A DNA stretch of 48,139 nucleotides from Betaproteobacteria bacterium (GTDB lineage: Bacteria; Pseudomonadota; Gammaproteobacteria; Burkholderiales; Rhodocyclaceae): positions 1 to 48,139 of the forward strand of contig WQYV01000010.1 in the NCBI GenBank assembly GCA_009781085.1, in the 5' to 3' direction. The position numbers and the translations under genes were made by a program. The stretch's first letter is position 1, and every line of letters begins with the position of its first letter. Under the pieces are notes generated by a model that saw only the letters and a program-made list of their open reading frames with translations, did no database searches and was not told the DNA's origin. Of this stretch, positions 25,584 to 33,946 are shown piece after piece.

Positions 25584-26590
25584 GAGAGGCGCACGGCTTT
25601 GCCCAGCATGGCGAAAAACGTCTTCTCACGCGCCGCCTGTGCATGCAGCAGGGCTGCGAGATGGTTTGGGTTGAGCGGGTCGCGGTCGCGGATCATGCGC
25701 GCCGCAGCGAGTGCAAATTCGCGCCAAAGGTCGCCGATTTCGACCATTTGCGCAGCCAATTCGGCAAGCACTGGAAGGGCAACGAGCGTAGCGGCTTCTT
25801 CGAGAAAGGCGGCGTACATAAAGCGGAAACCTCCGCCGCCCGTTCCGATTTCTTCCTGCATACGTATCAGATGCCCGATGTAGAGCTTAGCGGCTTGCGG
25901 GTCGGCGGCAGCAGGCAGGCGCCCGAATGCCCGTGCAATTCGTGCAATCCCCCTAACGCCGACGAAAGGCAACGGAGCATGGAGCATGGTCCGTGCGGTT
26001 TTTTTGATTGCGGCGGGAACCACCCGCTCCCACGCCGGTTCCTGTGGCGCGCTATCCGGGTAATACAGCAATCCCTTTGGTGCGAGCAGGCCACGGGCGA
26101 AACGCGCTTTCGCCAAGTCGGCAGGTGCGCAACGCGTAGGCCCTTCCAGCACAGGATCGGAGAGCAGGTAATCCCCATTCGCTTCGTCGCGCCCGTAGGC
26201 AAGCAAGTTGTGGGCGTTGAAGTGAAAGCGGAAATTTTGCGGCATGAACGGCAGCCAGAACACGGAAACCTGCAGACCTACTACCCGTCCGGCATCGAGC
26301 AATTCATCAAGCCGCGCCGCCCCTTTTTCTGGACGGCGGAACGTTTCGGTGCGCATCGAAAACCGAAGCGGTTTTTGTAGGCCGCGAATGATCGTCCTAG
26401 GCGGCATCCGGTAAGATACCAGCGGCAATCCAGAGAGTTTGATGAAGGGCAAAAAGGCAAAGGTCAATGCCGAGGACAAGCCGAAAACCATTGGCTCGGA
26501 AAGCGGCAGGCCGTAATGGCGCACGATGGCACTCATGACCCCGCTTTCGCAATGGGACGCGTGCTGGTGGACAAAGCAGGCCGCTGCCAT
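25580..26590 (-). CDS. BtrH/DUF4872-type acyltransferase-like protein
   Basis: A 336-residue protein. The N-terminal half has the BtrH_N pattern: HASHCESGVMSAIVRHYG with a conserved Cys, SEPMVFGLSSALTFAF, and later FNAHNLLAYGRDEANGDYLL and SDP, resembling a papain-like Cys-His pair. The C-terminal half (from about residue 195) is helical and fits DUF4872. BtrH of butirosin synthesis moves an acyl group from an ACP to an aminoglycoside; here an analogous acyl transfer from the cluster's ACP is inference. The start is taken as ATG 26590, right after the preceding stop; a TTG four codons earlier is possible. No clear Shine-Dalgarno is seen. Confidence 0.72.
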   Translation of the reverse strand: MAAACFVHQHASHCESGVMSAIVRHYGLPLSEPMVFGLSSALTFAFLPFIKLSGLPLVSYRMPPRTIIRGLQKPLRFSMRTETFRRPEKGAARLDELLDAGRVVGLQVSVFWLPFMPQNFRFHFNAHNLLAYGRDEANGDYLLSDPVLEGPTRCAPADLAKARFARGLLAPKGLLYYPDSAPQEPAWERVVPAAIKKTARTMLHAPLPFVGVRGIARIARAFGRLPAAADPQAAKLYIGHLIRMQEEIGTGGGGFRFMYAAFLEEAATLVALPVLAELAAQMVEIGDLWREFALAAARMIRDRDPLNPNHLAALLHAQAAREKTFFAMLGKAVRLS

Positions 26591-26591
26591 T

Positions 26592-26987
26592 TCAGCCGAC
26601 AACGTTCAACTGATCGGGGTCGATACCCAAAGCTCCCGCGTAACGTGCACGCAAAGCCTTCGAGAGACGGGCAAATACCGCCGGACGGAGGTGGCGGCGC
26701 ACCTGCCAGCGCCAGAGTCCACTTGCCTGCGCGAGCAGGGCGATGTCCATGCGTGCACGGTACATGTGGACTTCGAGCGGGGAACTTTGCCCAGTGCGCA
26801 CCCGTTCGCATGCGCTGGCAGCCAGTTCCTCAAACGCCTGTACCGCCTGCTGGGTAACAATCTCTTCGACTTCCCATCCGCACGACTGCACAAGCCCAAG
26901 CCGGCCATCGCCGGTACGCGCATACAGAGCCTTGAGATGGCCATCGTAAGTAGCGCTGTTTTCCTGAGGAACATCAATAGCGTCCAT
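26592..26987 (-). CDS. Unknown helical protein of the resorcinol-type cluster
   Basis: A 131-residue protein with no family I recognise. It is predicted mostly alpha-helical, without signal peptide or membrane segment, and Arg-rich in its C-terminal half (WRWQVRRHLRPAVFARLSKA). Single cysteines lie in VQSCGWEVEE and SACERVR. The start at 26987 (MDAIDVPQENSATYDGHLKA) has GAGGTGG upstream; an alternative ATG five codons earlier overlaps the DarB stop but has no ribosome site. Its fixed position between the DarB-type ketosynthase and the BtrH-type gene suggests an accessory subunit or small-molecule-binding partner. Confidence 0.65.
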   Translation of the reverse strand: MDAIDVPQENSATYDGHLKALYARTGDGRLGLVQSCGWEVEEIVTQQAVQAFEELAASACERVRTGQSSPLEVHMYRARMDIALLAQASGLWRWQVRRHLRPAVFARLSKALRARYAGALGIDPDQLNVVG

Positions 26988-26998
26988 TCCGAGCCACC

Positions 26999-28147
26999 TC
27001 ATGCTACGGTCAAATGCATGAACCCGCTCGAAAAGCGCCCGCTTTCCGGCACGAAGCACAGCAAGCGTTCGCCCGGTGCAAGACGGCCACTGCAACGCAA
27101 CTCGTCGATCATGATGTAGATCGACGCCGAACCTGTGTTGCCTTTAGTTTCCAGGTTCGTAAACCAGCGATCGGACGGGATGGGTAACCCGATCCGCGCT
27201 AGCACATCAGCGAGGGGGGAACGAAAATAATACGACGACATATGCGGTAAAAACCAGTCGATTTCTTCTACCTTAAGCCTATGCCGCGCGATGAGTGCAG
27301 ATAAGGGGTTTCCCAAGGTCGCTTCGCCAATGTTGCGATCCAGAAGTTTGACGTCCTGTTTAACGGCGAAGACGGATTTTTCCGCCCATTGCCTGGGCGA
27401 AAACCGCGCCCAGCCAGTGAGCGTACCGTCAGGGTTGCGTTCGCTCCCCGCATGCATGCATACGGGCAAGCGGTGCGCAGCGGACGATAGCTCAATCCAG
27501 TCGATACGGAGGTTGGTTTGCCCAACGCGCGGACGAGGTTCGACAAGAAAAGCACCTGCACCGTCGGAAAGCATCCAACGCAGAAAATCCTTCTCGAACG
27601 CGATGCCTGGATGCACAGAAAGTGCCTCGACGCGAGCAGCGCTTTCCACAGAAAAATGTTCTGCCCGCAGAATCGCGGATGACAGCTCAGAACCTGTTGC
27701 CACCGCGTTTTCCGCATCTTTTCCTTTTACCGCGAGCCAGGCGTATTTGAGGGCAGTAAGGCCCGACAGGCAGATACCCGCAGTTGAAACGACCTCGCAA
27801 GCGGGATTGCCCAGTTCGCCATGAACCATAACACCATGATTGGGCATAATCTGGTCAGGCATGGATGTCCCGGTGACAAGGCAGCGGAGGCTATCGAGCG
27901 CGAAACCGCTTTTCTGTGCAAGGGCACGAATTGCCTCGGCGGTCAGGCTGGCGTTGGTGTGCGTCGGCAAACCGCTTGCCGGGTCAATCGCATAATGACG
28001 GCTTTTGATACCGTTCTGACGCAGGACAATGAGCCGGGCACGCGAGGGTCTAGCCCCGATTTGACCAAGAACGGTTTCGATGGATTCGTTGTCGACCGGC
28101 GCATTGGGTAAAGCCACAGCCGTGGCAGTAATGAAAGCTTCACTCAT
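26999..28147 (-). CDS. darB: StlD/DarB-family beta-ketosynthase
   Basis: A 382-residue KAS III-like thiolase-fold enzyme with Cys126 in STAGICLSGLTALKYAW, His302 in FLPHMSSYYF and Asn337 in ETKGNTGSASIYIM, the full catalytic triad. StlD/DarB enzymes condense a beta-ketoacyl thioester with a second acyl thioester and cyclise it to a 1,3-cyclohexanedione, precursor of dialkylresorcinols and stilbenes. The neighbouring DarA-like gene supplies the matching aromatisation step. Its start overlaps the darA-like stop by eight bases. A generic KAS III function is the alternative, but the DarA partner argues for the DAR branch. Confidence 0.78.
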   Translation of the reverse strand: MSEAFITATAVALPNAPVDNESIETVLGQIGARPSRARLIVLRQNGIKSRHYAIDPASGLPTHTNASLTAEAIRALAQKSGFALDSLRCLVTGTSMPDQIMPNHGVMVHGELGNPACEVVSTAGICLSGLTALKYAWLAVKGKDAENAVATGSELSSAILRAEHFSVESAARVEALSVHPGIAFEKDFLRWMLSDGAGAFLVEPRPRVGQTNLRIDWIELSSAAHRLPVCMHAGSERNPDGTLTGWARFSPRQWAEKSVFAVKQDVKLLDRNIGEATLGNPLSALIARHRLKVEEIDWFLPHMSSYYFRSPLADVLARIGLPIPSDRWFTNLETKGNTGSASIYIMIDELRCSGRLAPGERLLCFVPESGRFSSGFMHLTVA

Positions 28148-29078
28148 ATGTCATACGTGCGCCATCTGTGCCAGAAGGTTGCCCATAATGGCGAATGGCC
28201 GCTGCGATGCGGCGGGCAAACAACGGCGCAGCCAAACGTTGCAAGACGAAATGAAGCGGCACAATGGTGAGGATCGCCGCGGTGAGATAGAGCGCAAACA
28301 GTATGAGTGCCGGAACCCGCCTCCATTGTCCGGCGCGCCCACAAAGACGGACGAGTTTCGACCACACCCGGAAAGCACGTCGGCCAGCGCGCTCGGACAT
28401 GATCAGATGGGGTACGACCTTAACTGCGCACAGCCCGCTCAACATGGACTGCTCGCGTTTTTCTTCATCGTGCGCAAGCGCTTCGGCCAGCGCCACACCG
28501 AACCGCGTCACTCCCGCTGTTTGCTGGGCGTTGATTCCGGCAGGCGGCATACCGAGAAAACGGCCGCGCCGCCCGGTCAGCATCCAGCGCGGCGTAGTAA
28601 TGAACGTTAGCAGCGATGGGGATTCATCCGTCAATGCCACATGATCGACAAGCCGCCCCCCTACTTCCGTGACCAGCGTTTTCAGCGTATCGAACGCGGA
28701 AAACCACATATTGCGGCAAACCACCAAACTGACAACCGGCTTCCCTTTGATCAGGCGTTTACCCTCAGCGCTTTGCAGGAAAGCAGTTATGGGTTGCGAT
28801 GGAGAGAGATACCAGACTGTCCACGCGAGAATGACCAGATCGAACACTGCACCATCCGGCATCGCGAGGGGTTTATTGGGACGTGGGTCGAGGCACACCG
28901 ACTCCGGGAAAGCGTCGAGAAAAGCAAAAAACGGCCAAGGAAACGGAAAAGCTGTCTGCGGCCGTAGTACTTCATGATGAACCTGGATTCCCCCCGCTTC
29001 CAACGGATGCGCCAAGGCAGTGACAATATCAGCGAGCTGCCCACTCTGAGAATAAGAAACGATGAGAACGTTTTTCAT
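28140..29078 (-). CDS. darA: DarA-like flavodoxin-fold aromatase (dialkylresorcinol biosynthesis)
   Basis: A 312-residue protein that opens with a flavodoxin-type FMN-phosphate loop, VLIVSYSQSGQLADIV. FDLVILAWTVWYLSPSQPI and PVVSLVVCRNMW form the rest of the flavodoxin core, and a hydrophobic segment (VPALILFALYLTAAILTIVP) near residue 270 suggests membrane association. It corresponds to 'dialkylresorcinol condensing enzyme' DarA, thought to aromatise the cyclohexanedione made by DarB. ATG 29078 is used. Only 21 bases separate it from the secF stop, with no terminator or obvious promoter between, so it is probably read from the secDF transcript. Confidence 0.75.
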   Translation of the reverse strand: MKNVLIVSYSQSGQLADIVTALAHPLEAGGIQVHHEVLRPQTAFPFPWPFFAFLDAFPESVCLDPRPNKPLAMPDGAVFDLVILAWTVWYLSPSQPITAFLQSAEGKRLIKGKPVVSLVVCRNMWFSAFDTLKTLVTEVGGRLVDHVALTDESPSLLTFITTPRWMLTGRRGRFLGMPPAGINAQQTAGVTRFGVALAEALAHDEEKREQSMLSGLCAVKVVPHLIMSERAGRRAFRVWSKLVRLCGRAGQWRRVPALILFALYLTAAILTIVPLHFVLQRLAAPLFARRIAAAIRHYGQPSGTDGARMTYE

Positions 29079-29099
29079 CAATCATTCTGTTTATGAAAC

Positions 29100-30032
29100 T
29101 TACACCACCGCTTCCTGTTTCTGCACCTTCACCTTAGCGAATTGTTCGCGCGACACGCCAAGCCACATCACGAGCGGGCTGGCAACGAGCACAGAAGAGT
29201 AGATGCCGAAGCAGATGCCGATGGTGAGCGCCAGCGCGAAATAATGGAGGGTTTCGCCACCAAACAGCAACATGGAGAGCACCATCGCCTGCGTGGAAGC
29301 ATGGGTAATGATAGTACGGGAAATGGTGCTGGTAATGGCGTGATTAATGACTTCAGGCGTTTTCATATCGCGCCGTTTGCGGAAGGTTTCGCGCACGCGG
29401 TCGAACACGACGACGGATTCATTGACGGAATAACCCAACACAGCCATCACTGCCGCCAGCACTGATAACGAAAATTCCCACTGGAAGCAGGCAAAGAACC
29501 CCAGGATGATGACACAGTCGTGCAAGTTGGCAATGATGATCGAAACGGCGAAGCGCCATTCAAAGCGTAGCGTGAGATAAACCACGATACCGACGATGAC
29601 TAGCAACAGCGCCATTGCACCGTCACTAGCAAGTTCCTTGCCAACCTGCGGGCCAACGAATTCGACCCGGCGCACGGTAGCCTCTGAACCTTCGATTTTT
29701 TTAAGCGTGGCCTTTACCCACTCTCCCACTTTGGAGGTTTCAGTGTCGTCACGGTTTGGCAAACGGATCAAAACATCGCGCGTACTGCCGAAGTTCTGCA
29801 CCTGAGCATCAGGATAACCAGCGTTGGCAAGCGTTTGCCGCAGGGGTTCAAGCGGGACGGTTTCGGCATAGCTGACTTCGACCAGCGTACCGCCAGTAAA
29901 TTCGACTGACAGGTTCAAGCCACGAAAAGCGATAAAGACTACCGCCACGACAAAGGTCAACAACGAGATGACATTGAAGACCAGCGCATGACGCATGAAC
30001 GGGATGTCTTTTTTAATACGAAAAAATTCCAT
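29100..30032 (-). CDS. secF: Protein translocase subunit SecF
   Basis: SecF works with SecD and YajC to drive late steps of Sec export using the proton motive force. The 310-residue protein has the N-terminal helix, a periplasmic domain (GLNLSVEFTGGTLVEV) and a five-helix RND-type bundle with VLGYSVNESVVVFDRVRETF and ALALTIGICFGIYSSVLVASP. MEFFRIKKDIPF at 30032 is the homologous start, with AAGGGA upstream. secD ends 22 bases before it. Confidence 0.96.
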   Translation of the reverse strand: MEFFRIKKDIPFMRHALVFNVISLLTFVVAVVFIAFRGLNLSVEFTGGTLVEVSYAETVPLEPLRQTLANAGYPDAQVQNFGSTRDVLIRLPNRDDTETSKVGEWVKATLKKIEGSEATVRRVEFVGPQVGKELASDGAMALLLVIVGIVVYLTLRFEWRFAVSIIIANLHDCVIILGFFACFQWEFSLSVLAAVMAVLGYSVNESVVVFDRVRETFRKRRDMKTPEVINHAITSTISRTIITHASTQAMVLSMLLFGGETLHYFALALTIGICFGIYSSVLVASPLVMWLGVSREQFAKVKVQKQEAVV

Positions 30033-30054
30033 GACGGCGAGTCCCTTGTCCTGC

Positions 30055-31977
30055 CTAGTTGTTGTCCGGTTTCCATATCTGGCCGATGGAGAGCGCGTCG
30101 AGTTTGCGGCGGCGGCCATAGATGAAGTTGATGACCATCCGGGAGACGAGGATGGCGCTGAACATCGAGGTGAGGATGCCAAGGCAATGCACCACGGCAA
30201 AACCCCGGATCGGGCCAGAGCCGAAAATCAGCAACGCAATCCCTGCAATCAACGTGGTGACGTTTGAGTCGAGAATGGTGTTCCAAGCGCGCTCATAGCC
30301 TGCGGTAATGGCCATTTGCGGGGTGCAGCCATTTCGCAGCTCTTCTCGGATGCGTTCGTTGATAAGCACGTTCGAGTCGATAGCCATGCCCAGAGTAAGC
30401 GCCATTGCGGCAATACCTGGCAGGGTCAGGGTAGCCTGCAACAACGAGAGCAACGCCACCAGCAACACCAGGTTGAAGGACAGCGCGACGGAGGAAACCA
30501 AACCGAAGAGCATGTAATACACGGTCATGAACACGGCAATGGCGACAAACCCCCAGAGCGTAGAGTGGAAACCCTTGCTGATATTGTCGGCTCCGAGGCT
30601 CGGGCCAACGGTGCGTTCCTCGATGATTTCCATCGGTGCGGCCAGCGCCCCTGCGCGTAGCAACAAGGCCGTTTTATTGGCTTCGGCAGTGGACATGCTG
30701 CCAGAGATTTGTACCCGCCCGCCACCGATTTCAGTGCGGATGACCGGAGCGGTGACGACTTCGCCCTTGCCCTTCTCGACCAGCAGGATAGCCATGTTTC
30801 TGCCGACGTTTTGGCGGGTGAGTTCGCGGAACTTACGCGTGCCCGCGCTATCCAGGTTGAGGTGTACCGCTGGTTGGCTATTTTCGTCGAAACCCGGCTG
30901 TGCGTCGGTAAGGTTTTCACCAGTCAGTTCGATCTGTTTATTAAGCAGGAGAGGAATGCCAATGATATCGTTCGCGTTTTCCGCTTGTCCGGCCTTGGCG
31001 TGGCCACTGCGGAGGCGTTCGATGTACAGTTCCGTTCCATAGGGCGCCTGCGCCCGGCCTGCGGCTACATCGCGTGCCCGTTGGTCGCCGGGCGAGCCTT
31101 CGACCATCCGCAGTTCGAGCGTGGCGGTACGGCCCAGGATTTCCTTAGCCACAGTGACGTCCTGTATCCCCGGCAACTGCACGACGATGCGATCCGCACC
31201 CTGCTGCTGGATCACGGGCTCAGCTACACCTAACTCGTTGATGCGGTTATGCAGGGTGTTGATGTTCTGCTTGATAGCGAATTCCCGGATGGTCTGCTGA
31301 GCCTGCAAGCTCAGGCTAGCAATAAGCCGGAAGTCATCGCTGCCCCCGTCGCGTTCGACCAGTTGCAGGTCTTTGTTGAAAGACTGGATTACGCCACGGG
31401 CAGCGGCGCGCTGTGCGGCATCGCGAAAACGGAGAACCACGGTGTTGCCCTCGCGGGCGATGTTCGCGCGCACGTTCTTGTCGCGCAACTGACCACGCAA
31501 GTCACCGGCAACCGCTTCCAACCGATGGGTAATCGCACCGGGCATATCGACTTCGAGCAGGAAATGTACCCCGCCGCGCAAATCCAACCCCAGATACATC
31601 GGCAAAGCACGGAGCTTTGTGAGCCATTGCGGAGAATTCGACAGTAGGTTGAGCGCCACGGTGTAAGAGGCGTCCTGCTTATCGGGGTTGAATGCCTTCT
31701 CGATGACATCCCTGCCGCGTGATTGGGTTTCGAAATCGGCGAAACGCACGCGAACCCCGGTAGCGTCAGAAAAAATGTCCCTGTGCTCGATCCCGGCTGC
31801 CGCGAGCGCGTCAGCGATGCGTTTGCTGTCAGCGACGGGATCCATCTCCAGAGTAGCCTTAGCACTCGAAACCTGTACGGCAGGCGCTTGGCCGAGGAGA
31901 TTCGGCAAAGCATAAAGCAGCCCCCAACACAGTACGACAACGATGAAAATATTTTTCCAGAGGGGATAACGGTTCAT
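30055..31977 (-). CDS. secD: Protein translocase subunit SecD
   Basis: A 640-residue inner-membrane protein: N-terminal helix (NIFIVVVLCWGLLYALPNLL), the large periplasmic P1 head (GLDLRGGVHFLLEVD; INELGVAEPVIQQQGADRIV and the following VQLPGIQD), and a C-terminal six-helix bundle with GMAIDSNVLINERIREEL. It pairs with SecF. The length is normal for Betaproteobacteria. It follows yajC by 81 bases. Confidence 0.97.
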   Translation of the reverse strand: MNRYPLWKNIFIVVVLCWGLLYALPNLLGQAPAVQVSSAKATLEMDPVADSKRIADALAAAGIEHRDIFSDATGVRVRFADFETQSRGRDVIEKAFNPDKQDASYTVALNLLSNSPQWLTKLRALPMYLGLDLRGGVHFLLEVDMPGAITHRLEAVAGDLRGQLRDKNVRANIAREGNTVVLRFRDAAQRAAARGVIQSFNKDLQLVERDGGSDDFRLIASLSLQAQQTIREFAIKQNINTLHNRINELGVAEPVIQQQGADRIVVQLPGIQDVTVAKEILGRTATLELRMVEGSPGDQRARDVAAGRAQAPYGTELYIERLRSGHAKAGQAENANDIIGIPLLLNKQIELTGENLTDAQPGFDENSQPAVHLNLDSAGTRKFRELTRQNVGRNMAILLVEKGKGEVVTAPVIRTEIGGGRVQISGSMSTAEANKTALLLRAGALAAPMEIIEERTVGPSLGADNISKGFHSTLWGFVAIAVFMTVYYMLFGLVSSVALSFNLVLLVALLSLLQATLTLPGIAAMALTLGMAIDSNVLINERIREELRNGCTPQMAITAGYERAWNTILDSNVTTLIAGIALLIFGSGPIRGFAVVHCLGILTSMFSAILVSRMVINFIYGRRRKLDALSIGQIWKPDNN

Positions 31978-32058
31978 GGTCAGCGGTTTGACGAAAAAAT
32001 GGTGCGTAGCCTGCGTCTCTCTTCGGGTAGTGCGCCTTCCTAGGGCAGAGGGACGGGA

Positions 32059-32391
32059 TCAAAGGGTTTTCAGCGTCCCCTTGGGCAGCACGGCAGTAAT
32101 GGTTTGTTTTTGTACGGCAACCACGATGTTGGCAGCGATTTCGACCTGGACGAAGTTATCGCCCACTTCCGTGACTTTGCCCGCAATACCGCCACCGGTA
32201 ATGACTTCATCCCCCTTCCCGAGGGCATCGACCATGGTTTTGTGCTCCTTGGCGCGCTTCATTTGGGGGCGGATCATGATGAAGTACAGCACCGCGAACA
32301 TCGCGATCAGGGGCAGGAAATTCATCAAACCGTTGCCCGCAACGGTTTGGCTGGCATCGGCAGCCTGGGCGTAGGCGTTGGAAATCAACAC
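32059..32391 (-). CDS. yajC: Preprotein translocase subunit YajC
   Basis: A 110-residue single-pass membrane protein: LPLIAMFAVLYFIMIRPQMKRAKEH is the YajC membrane helix and the classic IRPQxKR motif, and GDEVITGGGIAGKV is the conserved soluble part. The start is GTG at 32391 with GGAG seven bases upstream. It heads yajC-secD-secF and, by read-through, probably the resorcinol-type genes. Confidence 0.95.
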   Translation of the reverse strand: MLISNAYAQAADASQTVAGNGLMNFLPLIAMFAVLYFIMIRPQMKRAKEHKTMVDALGKGDEVITGGGIAGKVTEVGDNFVQVEIAANIVVAVQKQTITAVLPKGTLKTL

Positions 32392-32423
32392 GTCGTTACT
32401 CCAAAATTTGCGTTAACCGGTTG

Positions 32424-32432
32424 ATTATATCA
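32424..32432 (-). promoter_or_regulatory. Extended -10 promoter of the yajC-secD-secF operon
   Basis: The minus strand reads TGATATAAT: a TGn extension with a perfect TATAAT, about 35 bases before the yajC start. There is no good -35, as is common for extended -10 promoters. Confidence 0.6.
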
Positions 32433-32555
32433 GCACTATGCCAAAATCCGACGTTTTATCCAGGCGGCTGGACGGGAATACAGTACGAACCTCTGCCCTT
32501 CTGCCGGCAAAGCAACGGACTGCCGTAACGCTCACGGAAACCGCGCCCTGTCCAA

Positions 32556-32571
32556 GCCAACTATAGTTGGC
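32556..32571. repeat. 16-bp perfect palindrome
   Basis: GCCAACTATAGTTGGC is a perfect inverted repeat nine bases beyond the methyltransferase stop and about 125 bases upstream of the yajC -10. No U-tract follows, so an operator is as likely as a terminator. Confidence 0.5.
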
Positions 32572-32579
32572 AGCGATAG

Positions 32580-33416
32580 TCACCGTGGTTTGCATCCGCG
32601 AACAGAAATCATTGGCGGCTGGGACAGGTCAAGTGTACCCGATTGCACGTTTTCAAGATGCCGTTCAATTTCGTGATCTGTTGCGATGCCATTACTTAAC
32701 AGATCGTTTCGAATCATTCTTATCGTCGCAATTTCCAATGATATGCATTCGGGCAAGGCGATCGGAAAATACGCCTCAGCAGCTATGTTCGCCATGTTGG
32801 CCTGTCGAAACATTCGTGGCAGTTTTCTTCCAAAAAACAAGTCCACGCCCCGAGCCGATAACAGCGTTCTGAACCCCTGCCTGATCCGGTTAGCGAGTTC
32901 CTGTTCTGGGCCATATGCATCGATGCAACTTAACGGCTGGAGTGCGGGGTCGGCATCCTCTATCACCAGCCAACCGCCAGGTTTCAATGCAGAAACCATG
33001 TTCTGGAATGCAAGTTCCCGTTCCGGAACGTGCACCAAAACCAGCCGGGCGTGTACTAGATCAAATAATTCACTGGGAGGAGGATCGCGGGCTACGTCAT
33101 GTTTACGCACTTCTACATTCGGCGACGCGGCTTCTTTTACCCAAGAATCATCAATATCCGTTGCTAGGATACGCCCAGCATGTCCAACGCGCTCAGCGAC
33201 CGCTTGAACTAGCGCGACCCCCCCTGCCCCCACTTCCCAGCAATGCCACCCAGAAGCCATGCAACAAGCATCGAATTGCCGGAGCGTGACCGGATCAAAC
33301 AAAGCGGATAGTGCAGCGAACCGTTGAACTGCTTCTGCCTTTCGGTTTTCCAGGAGATAGTTAGAAGAATTCCCGGGCTCAGGGATACCCCAAAAAATCC
33401 CGACGGAACCAGCCAT
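32580..33416 (-). CDS. Class I SAM-dependent methyltransferase
   Basis: A 278-residue methyltransferase. The SAM-binding strand-loop is HCWEVGAGGVALVQAVAERV, followed by acidic ILATDIDDSWV, FDLVHARLVLVHVPERELA and LKPGGWLVIEDADP, the normal motifs I, II, IV/V and VI of the UbiE/COQ5-like group. The substrate cannot be told. TAGGAGCGTTGT before 33416 is a good ribosome site. It stands alone with the small HAD-like gene between glnS and yajC. Confidence 0.8.
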   Translation of the reverse strand: MAGSVGIFWGIPEPGNSSNYLLENRKAEAVQRFAALSALFDPVTLRQFDACCMASGWHCWEVGAGGVALVQAVAERVGHAGRILATDIDDSWVKEAASPNVEVRKHDVARDPPPSELFDLVHARLVLVHVPERELAFQNMVSALKPGGWLVIEDADPALQPLSCIDAYGPEQELANRIRQGFRTLLSARGVDLFFGRKLPRMFRQANMANIAAEAYFPIALPECISLEIATIRMIRNDLLSNGIATDHEIERHLENVQSGTLDLSQPPMISVRGCKPR

Positions 33417-33492
33417 ACAACGCTCCTAGAACTCGTAAGATGGGTACCTGGCAGGTGATGAGCGAGTACTGTCGGTCCGTAGATAGCCCATA

Positions 33493-33864
33493 CTATATGA
33501 CCTTTTCTTCTCTCAGCATGGCTTCGACCTTGTCCCAACAGATATGTGGGCTTCCGCCGTCTGCTGGAATGGTTAAAGGTGCGCCGAGCGCGGCGTCATC
33601 TATGTATAGATTCCCGTATGCCTTGGGGCTGGAAGTCCAACTGCTTTGGTCGGGGTTATGGTTAATCCCGTATATAGGGATACCTCTTTCTTCAAACCAA
33701 TCTACGGCATCCTGTAACTCTTTACCGCTTCTCATCGTCCACAAGATTATCAAGTGTCCTTTTGCATCCAACCTCTTCAGAATACGTTCAGCGCCCAAAT
33801 CCCTCCCTACTTCTGGGTATTCATGCGTTACAACTGTTCCGTCAAAGTCCACACAAATATACAT
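33493..33864 (-). CDS. Small HAD-like hydrolase
   Basis: A 123-residue protein starting MYICVDFDGTVVTHEYPEVG. DFDGT (residues 6-10) is HAD motif I with both aspartates; ILWTMRSGKELQDAVDWFEE fits motif II, where a Ser/Thr is expected; GNLYIDDAALGAPL fits motif IV with paired Asp. There is no cap domain, like the small BT0820-type or phage-borne HAD proteins. The start at 33864 is set by homology; the ribosome site is weak (GAGATGG). The region is AT-richer than its neighbours, which suggests later acquisition. Confidence 0.65.
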   Translation of the reverse strand: MYICVDFDGTVVTHEYPEVGRDLGAERILKRLDAKGHLIILWTMRSGKELQDAVDWFEERGIPIYGINHNPDQSSWTSSPKAYGNLYIDDAALGAPLTIPADGGSPHICWDKVEAMLREEKVI

Positions 33865-33946
33865 ACCAATACCATCTCTACAAAAACCACTTGTCCCAGC
33901 CATATCAGTAACGATGCTTTTGAACAAGTTCAGGGTGTAGCCCAAC

